Assembly: GCA_900319795.1 (NCBI GenBank)
Contig: ONPU01000004.1
Span: 48,848-112,847 of the forward strand
From: an uncultured Eubacteriales bacterium
Lineage (GTDB): Bacteria > Bacillota > Clostridia > Lachnospirales > Lachnospiraceae
Reading direction: 5' to 3'
Length of the DNA: 64,000 nt
Of the stretch, positions 45,701 through 53,200 are shown one piece after another. The position numbers and the translations under genes were made by a program. The notes beneath the pieces were generated by a model, which was not told the origin of the DNA, did not search any database, and saw only the letters and a list, made by a program, of their open reading frames with translations. Each line of letters starts with the position of its first letter. Within the stretch, counting starts at the first letter, position 1.

Positions 45701-48700
45701 CGGATACAGCAAGACAGTGGGGACAGTCCCTACTGTCTTGCATGTCGAAATCACCGAAGACGGAACCCTGATACCGGATGAGGATTCTCTCCGCGTCCCG
45801 GGAGTTACTTTCGAAAGTGGCGGCAATGATCAGCCGTATACCATCACCATCAAAAATGATCCCCTCCCGGTCCGTCTGACAAAAAGGACCACTGACGGAG
45901 GCGTCCTCGAAGGAATCTCCTTCCGGATCCGCGGAACCGGATCCTCAGCTTTCGATCAGACTCTGACAACCGGCAGTGACGGTTCCCTGACGATCGAAGG
46001 ACTGCTGCCCGGCACCTATACCTATGAAGAGCTTAGCACGGCACCCGGTTATGTCCTCGACCGCAGGACCCGGCGTTTTACAATCGGCGGAAGTGAGACC
46101 GAGACGTCCCTCTTCGCCTACAACAGCCCGAACAAACTGCGCATTTTAAAGATTGACGCGGACAGCGGGAAACCGCTCGCAGGGGCAAAATTCAGTGTGA
46201 GGCGTACAGGGGCGGACGAGCAGAGCGCAGGCACGTCCTACATCAGTGACCAAAACGGTCTGATAGAACTCCTGAAACTGTCGGCAGGCACCTACACCAT
46301 TAAAGAAGAAGCCGCACCTGAGGGCTATCTGATTTCAGAGGAAGAGTGGCATTTTTCTGTCGATGAGGACGGCAGGATGCACTCCGACGACGAAAATGCC
46401 GAACTCTTCACGGAAGACAGCGACCTCACTGCCGAGAGCGGTCTTCAATTCACAGTCAAAAACAAGAAGCCCGAGGAGACTCCTCCGCCGCCTCCGGAAG
46501 AGAAGAAAACTCCTCCGTCGGTCCGGATCCATAAGGTCGACGCAGCCGGCAATCCACTGAAGAGCGTCCTCTTTGAATACAAAAAAGACGAAGAAAATTG
46601 GAAAGCAATGGAGGAGACCGACGAAGACGGCCTCACGCTTATGAAAGACCTGGCGGCAGGTTCTTATCAGATCCGCGAGGCGGAATGTCCGGACGACATG
46701 ATGCCTGATCTCAATGCGGAAGGTGAGCTGAATATATGGTCCTTCACCGTCGATGAGGATCTGAAACTGCATCCGGAGGGGGCGCTTCACGACCACTCAG
46801 CCTTGCCCGATTCAGATAGCGAAGCCGCGGCCTCCGAAATCGCCATCAAATCATCCGGCTGGTACGGCATGGAAGACCTGTATATCGTCAATTATCCGCT
46901 GCCTCAGTACCTCCGCATCGTCCTGAAAAAGGAAGATGAAAAAGGAGAACTGATCCGTGACGCCGCATTTGAAGTACAGGAATGGTCAAAGGAGGAAGCC
47001 CAATACAAAACCGATGAGGAACACACAATGGAACTGGTTTACAGTTCCGAAGAAGGCTCGCCTTATTTTGAACGCTACTACACGGAAGCTCCGCTGCAGA
47101 TCACCGCTGACAATCTGGGCCGTTTCCGGATTGTAGAGACAGCCGCTCCCGAAGGCTATGCAGCCGACTGGACAAAAGAAGTCCGCGCGGACTGGACGGA
47201 ACGGGATGAAAATGGACAGCTGATCTCCCAGCATCTGATCAGCCTGACCGCCACCAACGAACCAAATGAAATCCGCATCCGCAAAACCGACGAAAATGGC
47301 CTGCCTCTAAGCGATGCCCTCTTCCGCCTCTCGAAAATCACCGAGGAAGAGGCCGCGGCCGCACTTTCCGGAACGAATCTGGAAGACCTGTCCGGAGATC
47401 CTCCCGAAAAAACATGGGAGGAGAAAAGCGGGGATGACGGAGTGGCTCATTTTACAAAGCTTGAACAAGGAACATACAGCCTGAGAGAGATCTCGGCCCC
47501 AGCGGGCTACCGGATCGACAATATGGTCCGCTATCTGTCCGTCGGAAGGGACGGTAAAATCCGGCTTCTCGGGAGCGTCCGCTATAGAGGCGGCGATCCT
47601 GAAATCATCGGGAAAGTGGGAAATAATACTTCCGGGAAATCCGATGGTGTAAGACTACTGGACCTGCAGATCGTGAACAGAAAGAACAGGCTCCGCATTT
47701 TGAAGGCTGACGGCCGTAACCGTACGGCACTTGCCGGCGCACGGTTCCGTATTACTTCTGCCAACGACGGGAGCACATTTGCCGAAACAACGACAAATGC
47801 GGAAGGTCTGGCGGTATTCGAGAGCATTCCGGACGGTGTCTGGTATCTGACAGAGACCGCTCCGCCTCCCGGCCATAATCCATGCTCTGTACAGAGGCTG
47901 TTCCATGTAGACGGCGGAGGCATTCACATTCAATTTTCGGATCCGCCGGAAGTGGACCTCCTCTGGACCATCTGGAACGGGGAACTGCCGAAGATCAAAA
48001 TCCGGCTCGAGAAACGCGACGCCGACGATGAATCCATGCTCCTTCCGGGAGCTGTATTCGGAATCTGGCCGCTGGATCCCACAATTGAGAACTTCCACGA
48101 CTTTTCGGAAGAGCCGCTTGTGACCATGACTTCTCAAAATGGCATCTACACGGCCGATCTGACCGGAACGCAGGTGGATCAGGGCATTTTCCTGGTGAAG
48201 GAAATCAAAGCACCGGACGGGTATACGGGGCATTTTGCGGAGCAGATCAACGGATATGAGAAGAGTGAATGGGAGTTCAGCCTTGAAAATGGCAACCCCG
48301 CTCTCAACACCAGCGGAAATCTGCTGGAGATCCTGAAAGTCGACGCGAACGATCCGGAGAAATATCTGAACGGAGCAGTATTTACTCTGCGCAACAAAGA
48401 AACCGGGGAATCCGTGTCCTACACGAGCGGGCGGGGCGGACAGCCTGAAGGGCGTGTCATTTTCAAAAATCTCGCAGCGGGATCCTATGAACTGGAAGAG
48501 ACCTCGGCTCCGTTCGGCTATGTCCGTGACACCGAAACTTACTCCGTGATTGTGGACGAGAACGGGCTGATCAATCTGAAGGAGCGCTGTACGTTTACCA
48601 TTTCCAATGAACATTTCTTCCGCATGACCCTGTATACCGGCGGTCCGGGAAGGCTGCTGATCTATCTTGGAGGGATGTTCCTCCTGGCAGTCCTCATGCT

Positions 48701-48734
48701 GATCGGGATTGTGTGGAAAAGGAGACTTGATTAG
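39786..48734 (+). CDS. Giant sortase-anchored adhesin: thioester domain plus about 19 Cna_B-type domains
   Basis: 2982 residues, probably the pilus tip. A signal peptide precedes a Ser/Glu/Pro-rich stretch (about 25-250). A likely thioester domain follows, with Cys291 in TGICLMPSN and Gln393 in GYQYLAYV, which could form an internal Cys-Gln thioester that bonds covalently to a host surface. After it I count 19 E-box segments of Cna_B/SpaA type (for example TYTIKEEAAPEGY, RFRIVETAAPEGY, SYELEETSAPFGY). Domain 8 is split by a 358-residue insert (43593-44666) holding an InlB-like repeat and a Thr-Pro linker. The C-terminus is TLYTGGPGR, a helix and KRRLD. A palindromic repeat lies in frame at 45711. 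Confidence 0.88.
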   Translation: MRPTIRKMLSFILIMILGLSSASASIPAEEYSAESPVPEYSEDHSEGGSEDYSGEPSSEEFSSEEPSADNPSPTPSEEGSAPEDVPDEAAGDGEIDLILPEILDAPADESSPVISEAPGQDSSPVDSSGSDQASESADPESESSENPDETDVVVLQDPSATPSGEETLSEEEFFAKAEAEAGPIFARYQPEGLTFVAEPSVEVSEEEYLNIYEELLALEEEAEEEDLDAEGEEFDVENEIFDVQEETMLPKTGTINKVTKSGYTAVAYYGDEWCTHAYLLKDKDGSHTGICLMPSNSAPVDGTYSGAAVAISKDKKFVKALYYGYGGKVKPAKADLVTTHMAAAKLFGSSSWDYRASEDEVKAANSYIKKLSSLPDPPTGTYAVIIHTGTGYQYLAYVKAPGKGYALITKNYLHPKMAQPEGHYNRKAKFEIYNSSGKKVASVTTNASSGNAKKVKLAPGTYTVKEVSAAKGTKRNTETQTVKVKSGETASVNFENDEFDHGRVTIVKKLAKVYGVSLKGAVYRIDTWSEASKSWKSAGVPDLTESKKTSEELFETADNLGRFRVVETTAPNGYEAAWSKEFNVTDNSLNKSSGYTFTYRDSSKTCEAEFTAYDPPLPYLLCVQKTSASNKELSLPGTELTVFQYSRKQGDYVRCGVMNWVAGKKLYTFQVHVTDDNGGLFRITETRPPEGYQGGWSKDLTITASSPHSFESKPVVAVNEIHFPYAAIKLSKKDALSGQAIRGEGIFRVYEWNRAKKAYEMGKPLTTLIFKDGIYQTKETVQNGVKTTPLKVRIFENAPAEERSGSYIWNEGRFLVREELAPAGYVNEGWQKEFTFSNTNDSVPEEQTETVTNTPNSLTIRKTGVKEEDVLDAVFAFTYSGPSGQAVVTLFDDAKRTASLGNKETSLSTENGILKLSALPEGRYTFREVSVSAPGYKTKADQYSFTVSRDSRITFEQTSGLFFLSEENNGTNPEVRVPNYPYVNLHITKLLTDAAVEKGLNGFPAGTTFAVCEWDRSMNDYITARPAITIGWNGEEFVDTATGNVAELLHTEENEGRYRVVEKTSTPGYIRDRTPRDVTVPAKCTEEADLVLEFVNKPNHLIIRKTDVSGMPLPGSQFSLAHRPDGVPHYTAVSGEASYHSSASSEALPIRESPAGDGLIEIEGLIPGEWEFTETAAPEGFTADMEPIRFTVREDGLITDEEGHFTDNAEFNVENAKTPYIRIRKTDAETGDTREYFSGFPEGTVFGIYEYDRSKGGYKSSPYVTAQYMPNSDIAELPKTGPFCPASARLPKTATYYLTIKYYAGTWSTSSKGSPAKTIKYAFGSTDKDIADTGLINPSNSELGISSPAHTGYHFLKGHWRIGSPSASKTINAATTFSTINKLAAALGITNYKKNQTVNLYSYYNPNYYKIAFSPNGGSGTMSTISTTYDTAVTLTANAFTRTGYTFTGWNTAANGKGTAYANRASVKNLSTGGTTSDSATTVTLYAQWKANPTPTPTAKPTTTPTVKPTVTPTPKPTVTPTPTTPPTPTPEPEYTLTLHTGDHWRGGGELTISGTDGGTDFSSTLPVSGGTASCTFTTRQEFSLPHLESADGWMFLGWRDIRSGTRQIRRSVFHESGDMELTACYMESGAFVDPKTGLLPLLRETSDNEGRFIIRELSVTPGYIRDRSELEFTTAEGSEDGRVRLVENELRADFENIPNRFTIRKIDQKTGDEIDGISFKVWKEGEESKSAFYKGSPIVLMRLAPGVWHFQEDADSAAALGYFADPSIYNIFVDEDGHVAGNGEITVPNSKTDNIYRIFKRNQNGGPLPGVSFDLTAPSDARFSANGEVCEGSASYTLFTDENGIITLADLTEGKWSFRESDVQPNYAPGTLFRSGTSEGSFTVGADGSISGGTSSSVIINTSKSLLIRKVSAGNPAVPLAGARFHIFCNSDQTEGSDPYDETLTSDSDGLIRIDMPAAGFWTIEEIEAPDGYSKTVGTVPTVLHVEITEDGTLIPDEDSLRVPGVTFESGGNDQPYTITIKNDPLPVRLTKRTTDGGVLEGISFRIRGTGSSAFDQTLTTGSDGSLTIEGLLPGTYTYEELSTAPGYVLDRRTRRFTIGGSETETSLFAYNSPNKLRILKIDADSGKPLAGAKFSVRRTGADEQSAGTSYISDQNGLIELLKLSAGTYTIKEEAAPEGYLISEEEWHFSVDEDGRMHSDDENAELFTEDSDLTAESGLQFTVKNKKPEETPPPPPEEKKTPPSVRIHKVDAAGNPLKSVLFEYKKDEENWKAMEETDEDGLTLMKDLAAGSYQIREAECPDDMMPDLNAEGELNIWSFTVDEDLKLHPEGALHDHSALPDSDSEAAASEIAIKSSGWYGMEDLYIVNYPLPQYLRIVLKKEDEKGELIRDAAFEVQEWSKEEAQYKTDEEHTMELVYSSEEGSPYFERYYTEAPLQITADNLGRFRIVETAAPEGYAADWTKEVRADWTERDENGQLISQHLISLTATNEPNEIRIRKTDENGLPLSDALFRLSKITEEEAAAALSGTNLEDLSGDPPEKTWEEKSGDDGVAHFTKLEQGTYSLREISAPAGYRIDNMVRYLSVGRDGKIRLLGSVRYRGGDPEIIGKVGNNTSGKSDGVRLLDLQIVNRKNRLRILKADGRNRTALAGARFRITSANDGSTFAETTTNAEGLAVFESIPDGVWYLTETAPPPGHNPCSVQRLFHVDGGGIHIQFSDPPEVDLLWTIWNGELPKIKIRLEKRDADDESMLLPGAVFGIWPLDPTIENFHDFSEEPLVTMTSQNGIYTADLTGTQVDQGIFLVKEIKAPDGYTGHFAEQINGYEKSEWEFSLENGNPALNTSGNLLEILKVDANDPEKYLNGAVFTLRNKETGESVSYTSGRGGQPEGRVIFKNLAAGSYELEETSAPFGYVRDTETYSVIVDENGLINLKERCTFTISNEHFFRMTLYTGGPGRLLIYLGGMFLLAVLMLIGIVWKRRLD
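43593..44666 (+). repeat. In-frame inserted module in the adhesin (InlB-type repeat plus PT linker)
   Basis: The upstream half of a Cna_B domain ends ...VTAQYM and the lower half resumes after ...LTACYM with ESGAFVDPKTG. Comparison with the preceding domain (WDRSMNDYITARPAITIGW ... GRYRVVEKTSTPGYIRDR) shows a domain split in two. The insert holds ELPKTGPF and LPKTATYY, an InlB/Listeria-Bacteroides repeat (AFSPNGGSGTM ... YTFTGWNTAANGKG ... LYAQW) and TPTPT-rich linker. Confidence 0.65.
45711..45739. repeat. GGGGACAGTCCC palindrome, half-length copy inside the adhesin gene
   Basis: AAGACAGTGGGGACAGTCCC followed by TACTGTCTT: one arm-pair of the repeat family, read in frame as KTVGTVPTVL within the adhesin. 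The other copies are 50-64 bp. Confidence 0.85.
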
Positions 48735-48738
48735 AGCA

Positions 48739-49485
48739 ATGAAAAAGAATGAAATACATTTTTGGGGCAGGCTGATCCTGCTGACTATCATCGCATCCAT
48801 CAGCTGTTTTGCGGGGATTGCGTTCGTGCCTTACTCGTTGATGCGGATGCCGGAGGGGGGCGCTGCATCTACGGGCGAGGTGTCTGCGCGGGTGCCAAAG
48901 GTGCACTTCGATTCTGTGTCTCTTTCACCTGCGCGAATGCCGGAGGCACACTTCGCTTCCGTTCCTTCAAGCTGCAGCGGCACACCGATCGGTGCCGGCA
49001 GTGCCTCCGCAATCCTGAGGGTTCTGCAGCCATCGATTAAAGTATCGCTCTGCCCAACGGATGTTTACGAAGATCCGGCGCAAACTCAAAAAGTTGTGGA
49101 TCTGGAGGATACTGCGGCCATTTTTCAGCTTTTTGGCGGAGACGGTTCGATCGATATTATTGCGGATCATGAGGGGCAGGCATTTGCGAAGCTTTCCGAA
49201 GCAAAGCCCGGAGCAGTTGCGGAAATATTGAACTCTTCTGCCCTGCCGGAGTTCAATCCGGGACGCATTTCAGGGCAGGGCAGGCTAAAGAACATACATG
49301 AATTTGCGGCAAAAGAATACTGCTGTACCTATTGCTGCGAAGGTGTCAACAGCGGGAAAACCATTTTTCTTGATGATGGGACGGATATTGTCACACTGCC
49401 GGCGAGGACGCTTGTTCTCTATACTTGCCATGGGGATTGGAAGCATGTGACGGTGACGGTGTGGAGGGAGGCGGATGGATTATGA
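48739..49485 (+). CDS. Divergent sortase-like membrane protein of the pilus locus
   Basis: 248 residues from the ATG at 48739, 4 bases after the adhesin stop. One N-terminal membrane helix (LILLTIIASISCFAGIAFV) is followed by a variable Ser/Pro region. A C-terminal sortase-like domain has His144 in DIIADHEGQAFAKLSE and Cys230 in LVLYTCHGDWKHVTVTVW. The Cys context (LYTC) equals that of the upstream class C sortase. The Arg expected about nine residues after the Cys is not there; the nearest is Arg243. A Cys-rich patch (EYCCTYCC) is also odd. It may be a housekeeping or anchoring transpeptidase, or a degenerate accessory protein. Confidence 0.55.
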   Translation: MKKNEIHFWGRLILLTIIASISCFAGIAFVPYSLMRMPEGGAASTGEVSARVPKVHFDSVSLSPARMPEAHFASVPSSCSGTPIGAGSASAILRVLQPSIKVSLCPTDVYEDPAQTQKVVDLEDTAAIFQLFGGDGSIDIIADHEGQAFAKLSEAKPGAVAEILNSSALPEFNPGRISGQGRLKNIHEFAAKEYCCTYCCEGVNSGKTIFLDDGTDIVTLPARTLVLYTCHGDWKHVTVTVWREADGL

Positions 49486-49509
49486 ATGAGCCATTAGCTG
49501 AATTGCAAC

Positions 49510-49551
49510 TTGACATCGCTTCCGAAATGTATATACAATATGTATATACGT
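49510..49551 (+). promoter_or_regulatory. vapBC promoter and operator
   Basis: TTGACA (49510-49515), 18-base spacer and TACAAT (49534-49539). The -10 is embedded in two copies of TGTATATAC (49529 and 49541), a likely operator for VapB/VapBC autorepression. Confidence 0.6.
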
Positions 49552-49568
49552 CCCAAGGAGGTAATGCC

Positions 49569-49805
49569 ATGTTAAAAGCAAAAGTCTTTCAAAGCGGGAA
49601 CAGCCAGGCAATCCGTATTCCGAAAGAATTACAGACATCAGAAAAAGAGTTCATTATTCGAAAGATCGGTAACTGCTACTTTCTGATTCCGGTCGACGAT
49701 CCGTGGGCTTTACTTCGCCAGTGCATCGGACAGGTCGAGGAGGATATCGATTTTGACCGAAATCAACCCTTATTGAATGAGTTGAATAAAAGAGAGGAAC
49801 TGTAA
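49569..49805 (+). CDS. vapB: VapB-type antitoxin (AbrB/SpoVT fold)
   Basis: 78 residues from the ATG at 49569, with AAGGAGG 8 bases before it; longer readings run into the upstream gene. The N-terminus AKVFQSGNSQAIRIPKEL is the swapped-hairpin DNA-binding domain of VapB antitoxins. The C-terminal tail (DDPWALLRQCIGQVEED) would cover the toxin active site. Its stop overlaps the toxin start by one base (TAATG), as in coupled toxin-antitoxin pairs. It should repress its own promoter. Confidence 0.88.
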   Translation: MLKAKVFQSGNSQAIRIPKELQTSEKEFIIRKIGNCYFLIPVDDPWALLRQCIGQVEEDIDFDRNQPLLNELNKREEL

Positions 49806-50203
49806 TGTATCTGCTTGATACCAATATCTGTATATACGCAATCAAAGGCTGTTACCCTCAAGTGAATGAAAAACTTCTGTCAATCTCACCGGATCAAATT
49901 CTGGTTTCATCAATTACCTTAGGGGAATTGGAATATGGAGCAGCAAAAAGTCATTGGGGAAATCGGACCAGACTCATTATGAACGGTTTTCTGTCGAACT
50001 TCGAGATTCTTCCATTCACGGCAAATGATGCTGCCCTCTTCGGTCAAATCCGTGCTGAGCTCGAATCCTCAGGCTCCCCCATTGGCGCCCTTGATGCAAT
50101 GATCGGAGCACAGGGAGTTGCAAATAATCTTACAGTTATCACCCACAATACAAAAGAATTCTCGCGCATACCCGGCATTCAACTTGAAGACTGGGTGAGC
50201 TGA
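49805..50203 (+). CDS. vapC: VapC-type PIN-domain toxin ribonuclease
   Basis: 132 residues, standard VapC size. PIN acidic residues are Asp5 in YLLDTNICIY, Glu in SITLGELEYGAAKS, Asp in IGALDAMIGAQ, and the last motif VITHNTKEFSRIPGI, which has Asn. VapC enzymes cut tRNA or rRNA when the antitoxin is lost. It is directly coupled to vapB and followed by a GC-rich hairpin. It shows no truncation. Confidence 0.92.
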   Translation: MYLLDTNICIYAIKGCYPQVNEKLLSISPDQILVSSITLGELEYGAAKSHWGNRTRLIMNGFLSNFEILPFTANDAALFGQIRAELESSGSPIGALDAMIGAQGVANNLTVITHNTKEFSRIPGIQLEDWVS

Positions 50204-50223
50204 TCTTCTTTTTCATGAAAGAA

Positions 50224-50247
50224 CCCCCGGGCTCGAAAGCCCGGGGG
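50224..50247. terminator. Bidirectional hairpin between vapC and the giant surface protein gene
   Basis: A perfect 10-bp stem CCCCCGGGCT / AGCCCGGGGG with loop CGAA. It lies between two convergent genes, 21 and 27 bases from their stops. No long T-run is present. Confidence 0.65.
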
Positions 50248-50273
50248 ATTCTCAATCATTCATTTACGCCGCA

Positions 50274-53200
50274 TTAACTTCTGCGTTTCTTTTCTTCGAA
50301 GAAGAGGTACAGAGCCGCTGCGATAGCTGCCGCGCAGCCTGCGATCGGAAGCGCCGCATTTGTCGGATCCGCCGTCTTGGCGCCTTTCGACTTCTTGACC
50401 GTAGTCTTCTGCGTTGTCTTCTTGGTTGTAGTCTTGCTCTTCTTTTTCTTCTTCTGTTTTTCTTTCTTGTTGTCCTCTTCGCTCTGATCTTCGTCTTCGT
50501 CCGGAGTCGTATTGCCTTTGTTCTTGTCACTGTCGTAGTAGTTCTCTCCAGCTTCCGTGAAGAGGTCGACCATCGTGATATCCTGGACAAGCTCGCCATT
50601 TACATAGATCTGAGCATCCTCGTCCACTACGAACGTAATGTCCTCAGCCGGCAGGAAATATTCCACATTCGGAACTTCCACTTCATGCAGCACATATGTG
50701 CCTGCGCCAAGTCCTGGTACCTGATGTGCGCCATCGGTAGTGGTCCATTCGTCGACGACGTTGCCGTTGGCGTCTGTCACTTGGAGGACTGCGCCCGGAA
50801 GAACCGCGCCGGTCGGCATTTTCTTCGTGACATTGACTTCCGTCTCGAACTTGTTCGTGAAGTTGAGGCCTTCAAAGTTGTTATTTTCATCAACAACCTT
50901 CAGCGTTCCGTCTCCATTGTCGGAAATGGTCGCCTTCACCGTATAAACCGTATCGTCCTTCTTCTTGACGCCTTCCATCGTGTACGCGGATTCCGTGACG
51001 GTGTAAGTATAGGTCTTGCTCGTCTCACCTTCCGGAAGATCCTTCAGGTCATCCAGGTCGAATCCAATCTCACCGAAGCTGAACGGCGCGGACTTGCCGG
51101 ATGTCGGCTCAATCGTCACTTCCGTGGTTTCCGGAAGCGGAGTCGCGTCATTTTCGCCTTCCAGCTTGATCGTGATCTTGTCGCCTGCCTTGAAGTCTCT
51201 GCCTTCGACGGTCTTGGCTCCGGAGAACTTGACGGAACCGGAAGCATTGTACTCGTTCGTGATCTTCTCGACCGGGAACAGATCGCTGTCCGCCGCCGCG
51301 ACGATTTCGCCCTTGCCATTGTCTTCAGCCTTGATCGTGACGGTATGCTCGGTCTCGTCATATGTGACGCCGCCAAGTGTTCCCTTGGTTTCCCTCACGA
51401 TGTAGACATATTCACCGGCTTTGGTAAATGTCATCTCGCCGAATCCCTTAGTCTGGTCCGCATCGGCCTTCGTAATGGTGATCGTGTCATTTGCCGGCAT
51501 CGGTGTGCCTTCGTCCGCACTGATGGTAAATGTGAACTCATCATTGTCGAGCCATGCGCGGCCGTTGAGGATCTTCTGGACTTTGACTTCGGCCTTGCCG
51601 GAGGCGGAGTAGACATTTTCAAACTCAGCTGTCTGGACGAGATAGCTGCCTTCTTCCGCTACCAGGTTACCCTTGCCATCGTCCTTCACCGTGATGCTGA
51701 TGGTCTTGTCGGTTGAATCGTACGCGATTCCGTCGATCGTTTCGCCCTTATGAGTCTCTTTGACTGTCCACTGATAGGTGCCGATCTCTGTCAGAGTGAC
51801 CTTGCCGAAGCTTTCCGTATAGCCTGTAGAATCCTTATCAACTGTTACTTTGTTGTTCGTAAATGCCGGAGCACTGCCAACCGGTGTAATCGTGAATTCG
51901 AAGCTGTCGTCCGTCGTCCATTCACGTCCTGTAAATGTCTTCTTGACCTTCACTTCGGCTTCGCCGGACTTGCTGTAGTTGTTGGTAAATGCTGCGGTCT
52001 GGACCAGGGCACTGTCTTCTTCCGCTACCAGTTCTCCCTTGCCGTTATCTTTTACCTTGATGGTGACAGTCTTGTCGGTGGAATCGTACGCGATTCCGTC
52101 GATCGTTTCACCCTTATGGGTTTCAGTGACGGTCCACTGATAGGTGCCGGCTTCGGTGAATGTTACCTTACCGAAGGTCTTCGTGTGGCCTTCATCCTTG
52201 TTTGTAATTGTCACCTTGTCCGTTGTAAACGCCGGAGCTTTTCCAACCGGTGTGATTGTGAATTCGAAGCTGTCATCCGCTGCCCAGTTGCGGCCGATCA
52301 GGTTCTTAAGGACCTTCACTTCACCTTCGCCGGACTTGCTGTAAGTGTTCGTAAATGCTGCTGTCTGGACCAGGGCGCTGTTCTCTGCTGGCACCAGATG
52401 GCCTTCGCCGTCATCCTCGACCGTAATCGTCACGGTCTTGTCGGCAGAGTCATATGCCACGCCGTCGATCGTTTCGCCCTTATGGGTCTCGCTGACGGTC
52501 CACTGATAGGTGCCGGCTTTTGTGAAGGTTACTTCGCCGAAGCTCTTCGTGTAGTCTGCATCCGTGCTTGTAATCGTCAACGTGTTCGGAGTGAATGCCG
52601 GAGCTTCTCCAATCGGTGTGATGGTGAATTCGAAGCTGTCGGTTGTTGTCCAGTCGCGGCCCTCCAGGGTCTTTTTGACTTTGACTTCGCCTGTGCCGGA
52701 GGTCTTGTACTCGTTGGTGAAGTTCACTGCGTTGATCGCTGCAGGACTGTCTTCGTCCGCTGTTGCTTCCAGTGTTCCGTCACCCTTATCCGCGACTGTG
52801 ACCTTCACCGTCTGCGTTGCCGTCGTATTCGTGACGCCCGACTTGGTATCCGCGTCTTCCGATACCACATAGGTATGTTTGCCTACATCATCAAGTGAAT
52901 AGGTAATCGCGCCGAATGTAATATTACCGTCTGCATCTGATGCGCCGGTCGCTACAGTTGTTTCGCCTTCCTTTACCGTAAACTTGAATCCCGAAAGATC
53001 CATGCTCGCCGGCTTGTTTGTGATGGTCTTCTTGCCGGAAAGGGTGAGGCTGCCGGAGGCAGAGTACGTATTCTCGAAGTTCACCGCATCAATCGCTGCC
53101 GGGCTGTCATTGTCTGCTGTCGCCACAAGTGTTCCGTCGCCCTGGTCCGCGACCGTCACCTTCACTGTCTGCGTTGTGGTTGTGTTCGTAACACCCGGTT

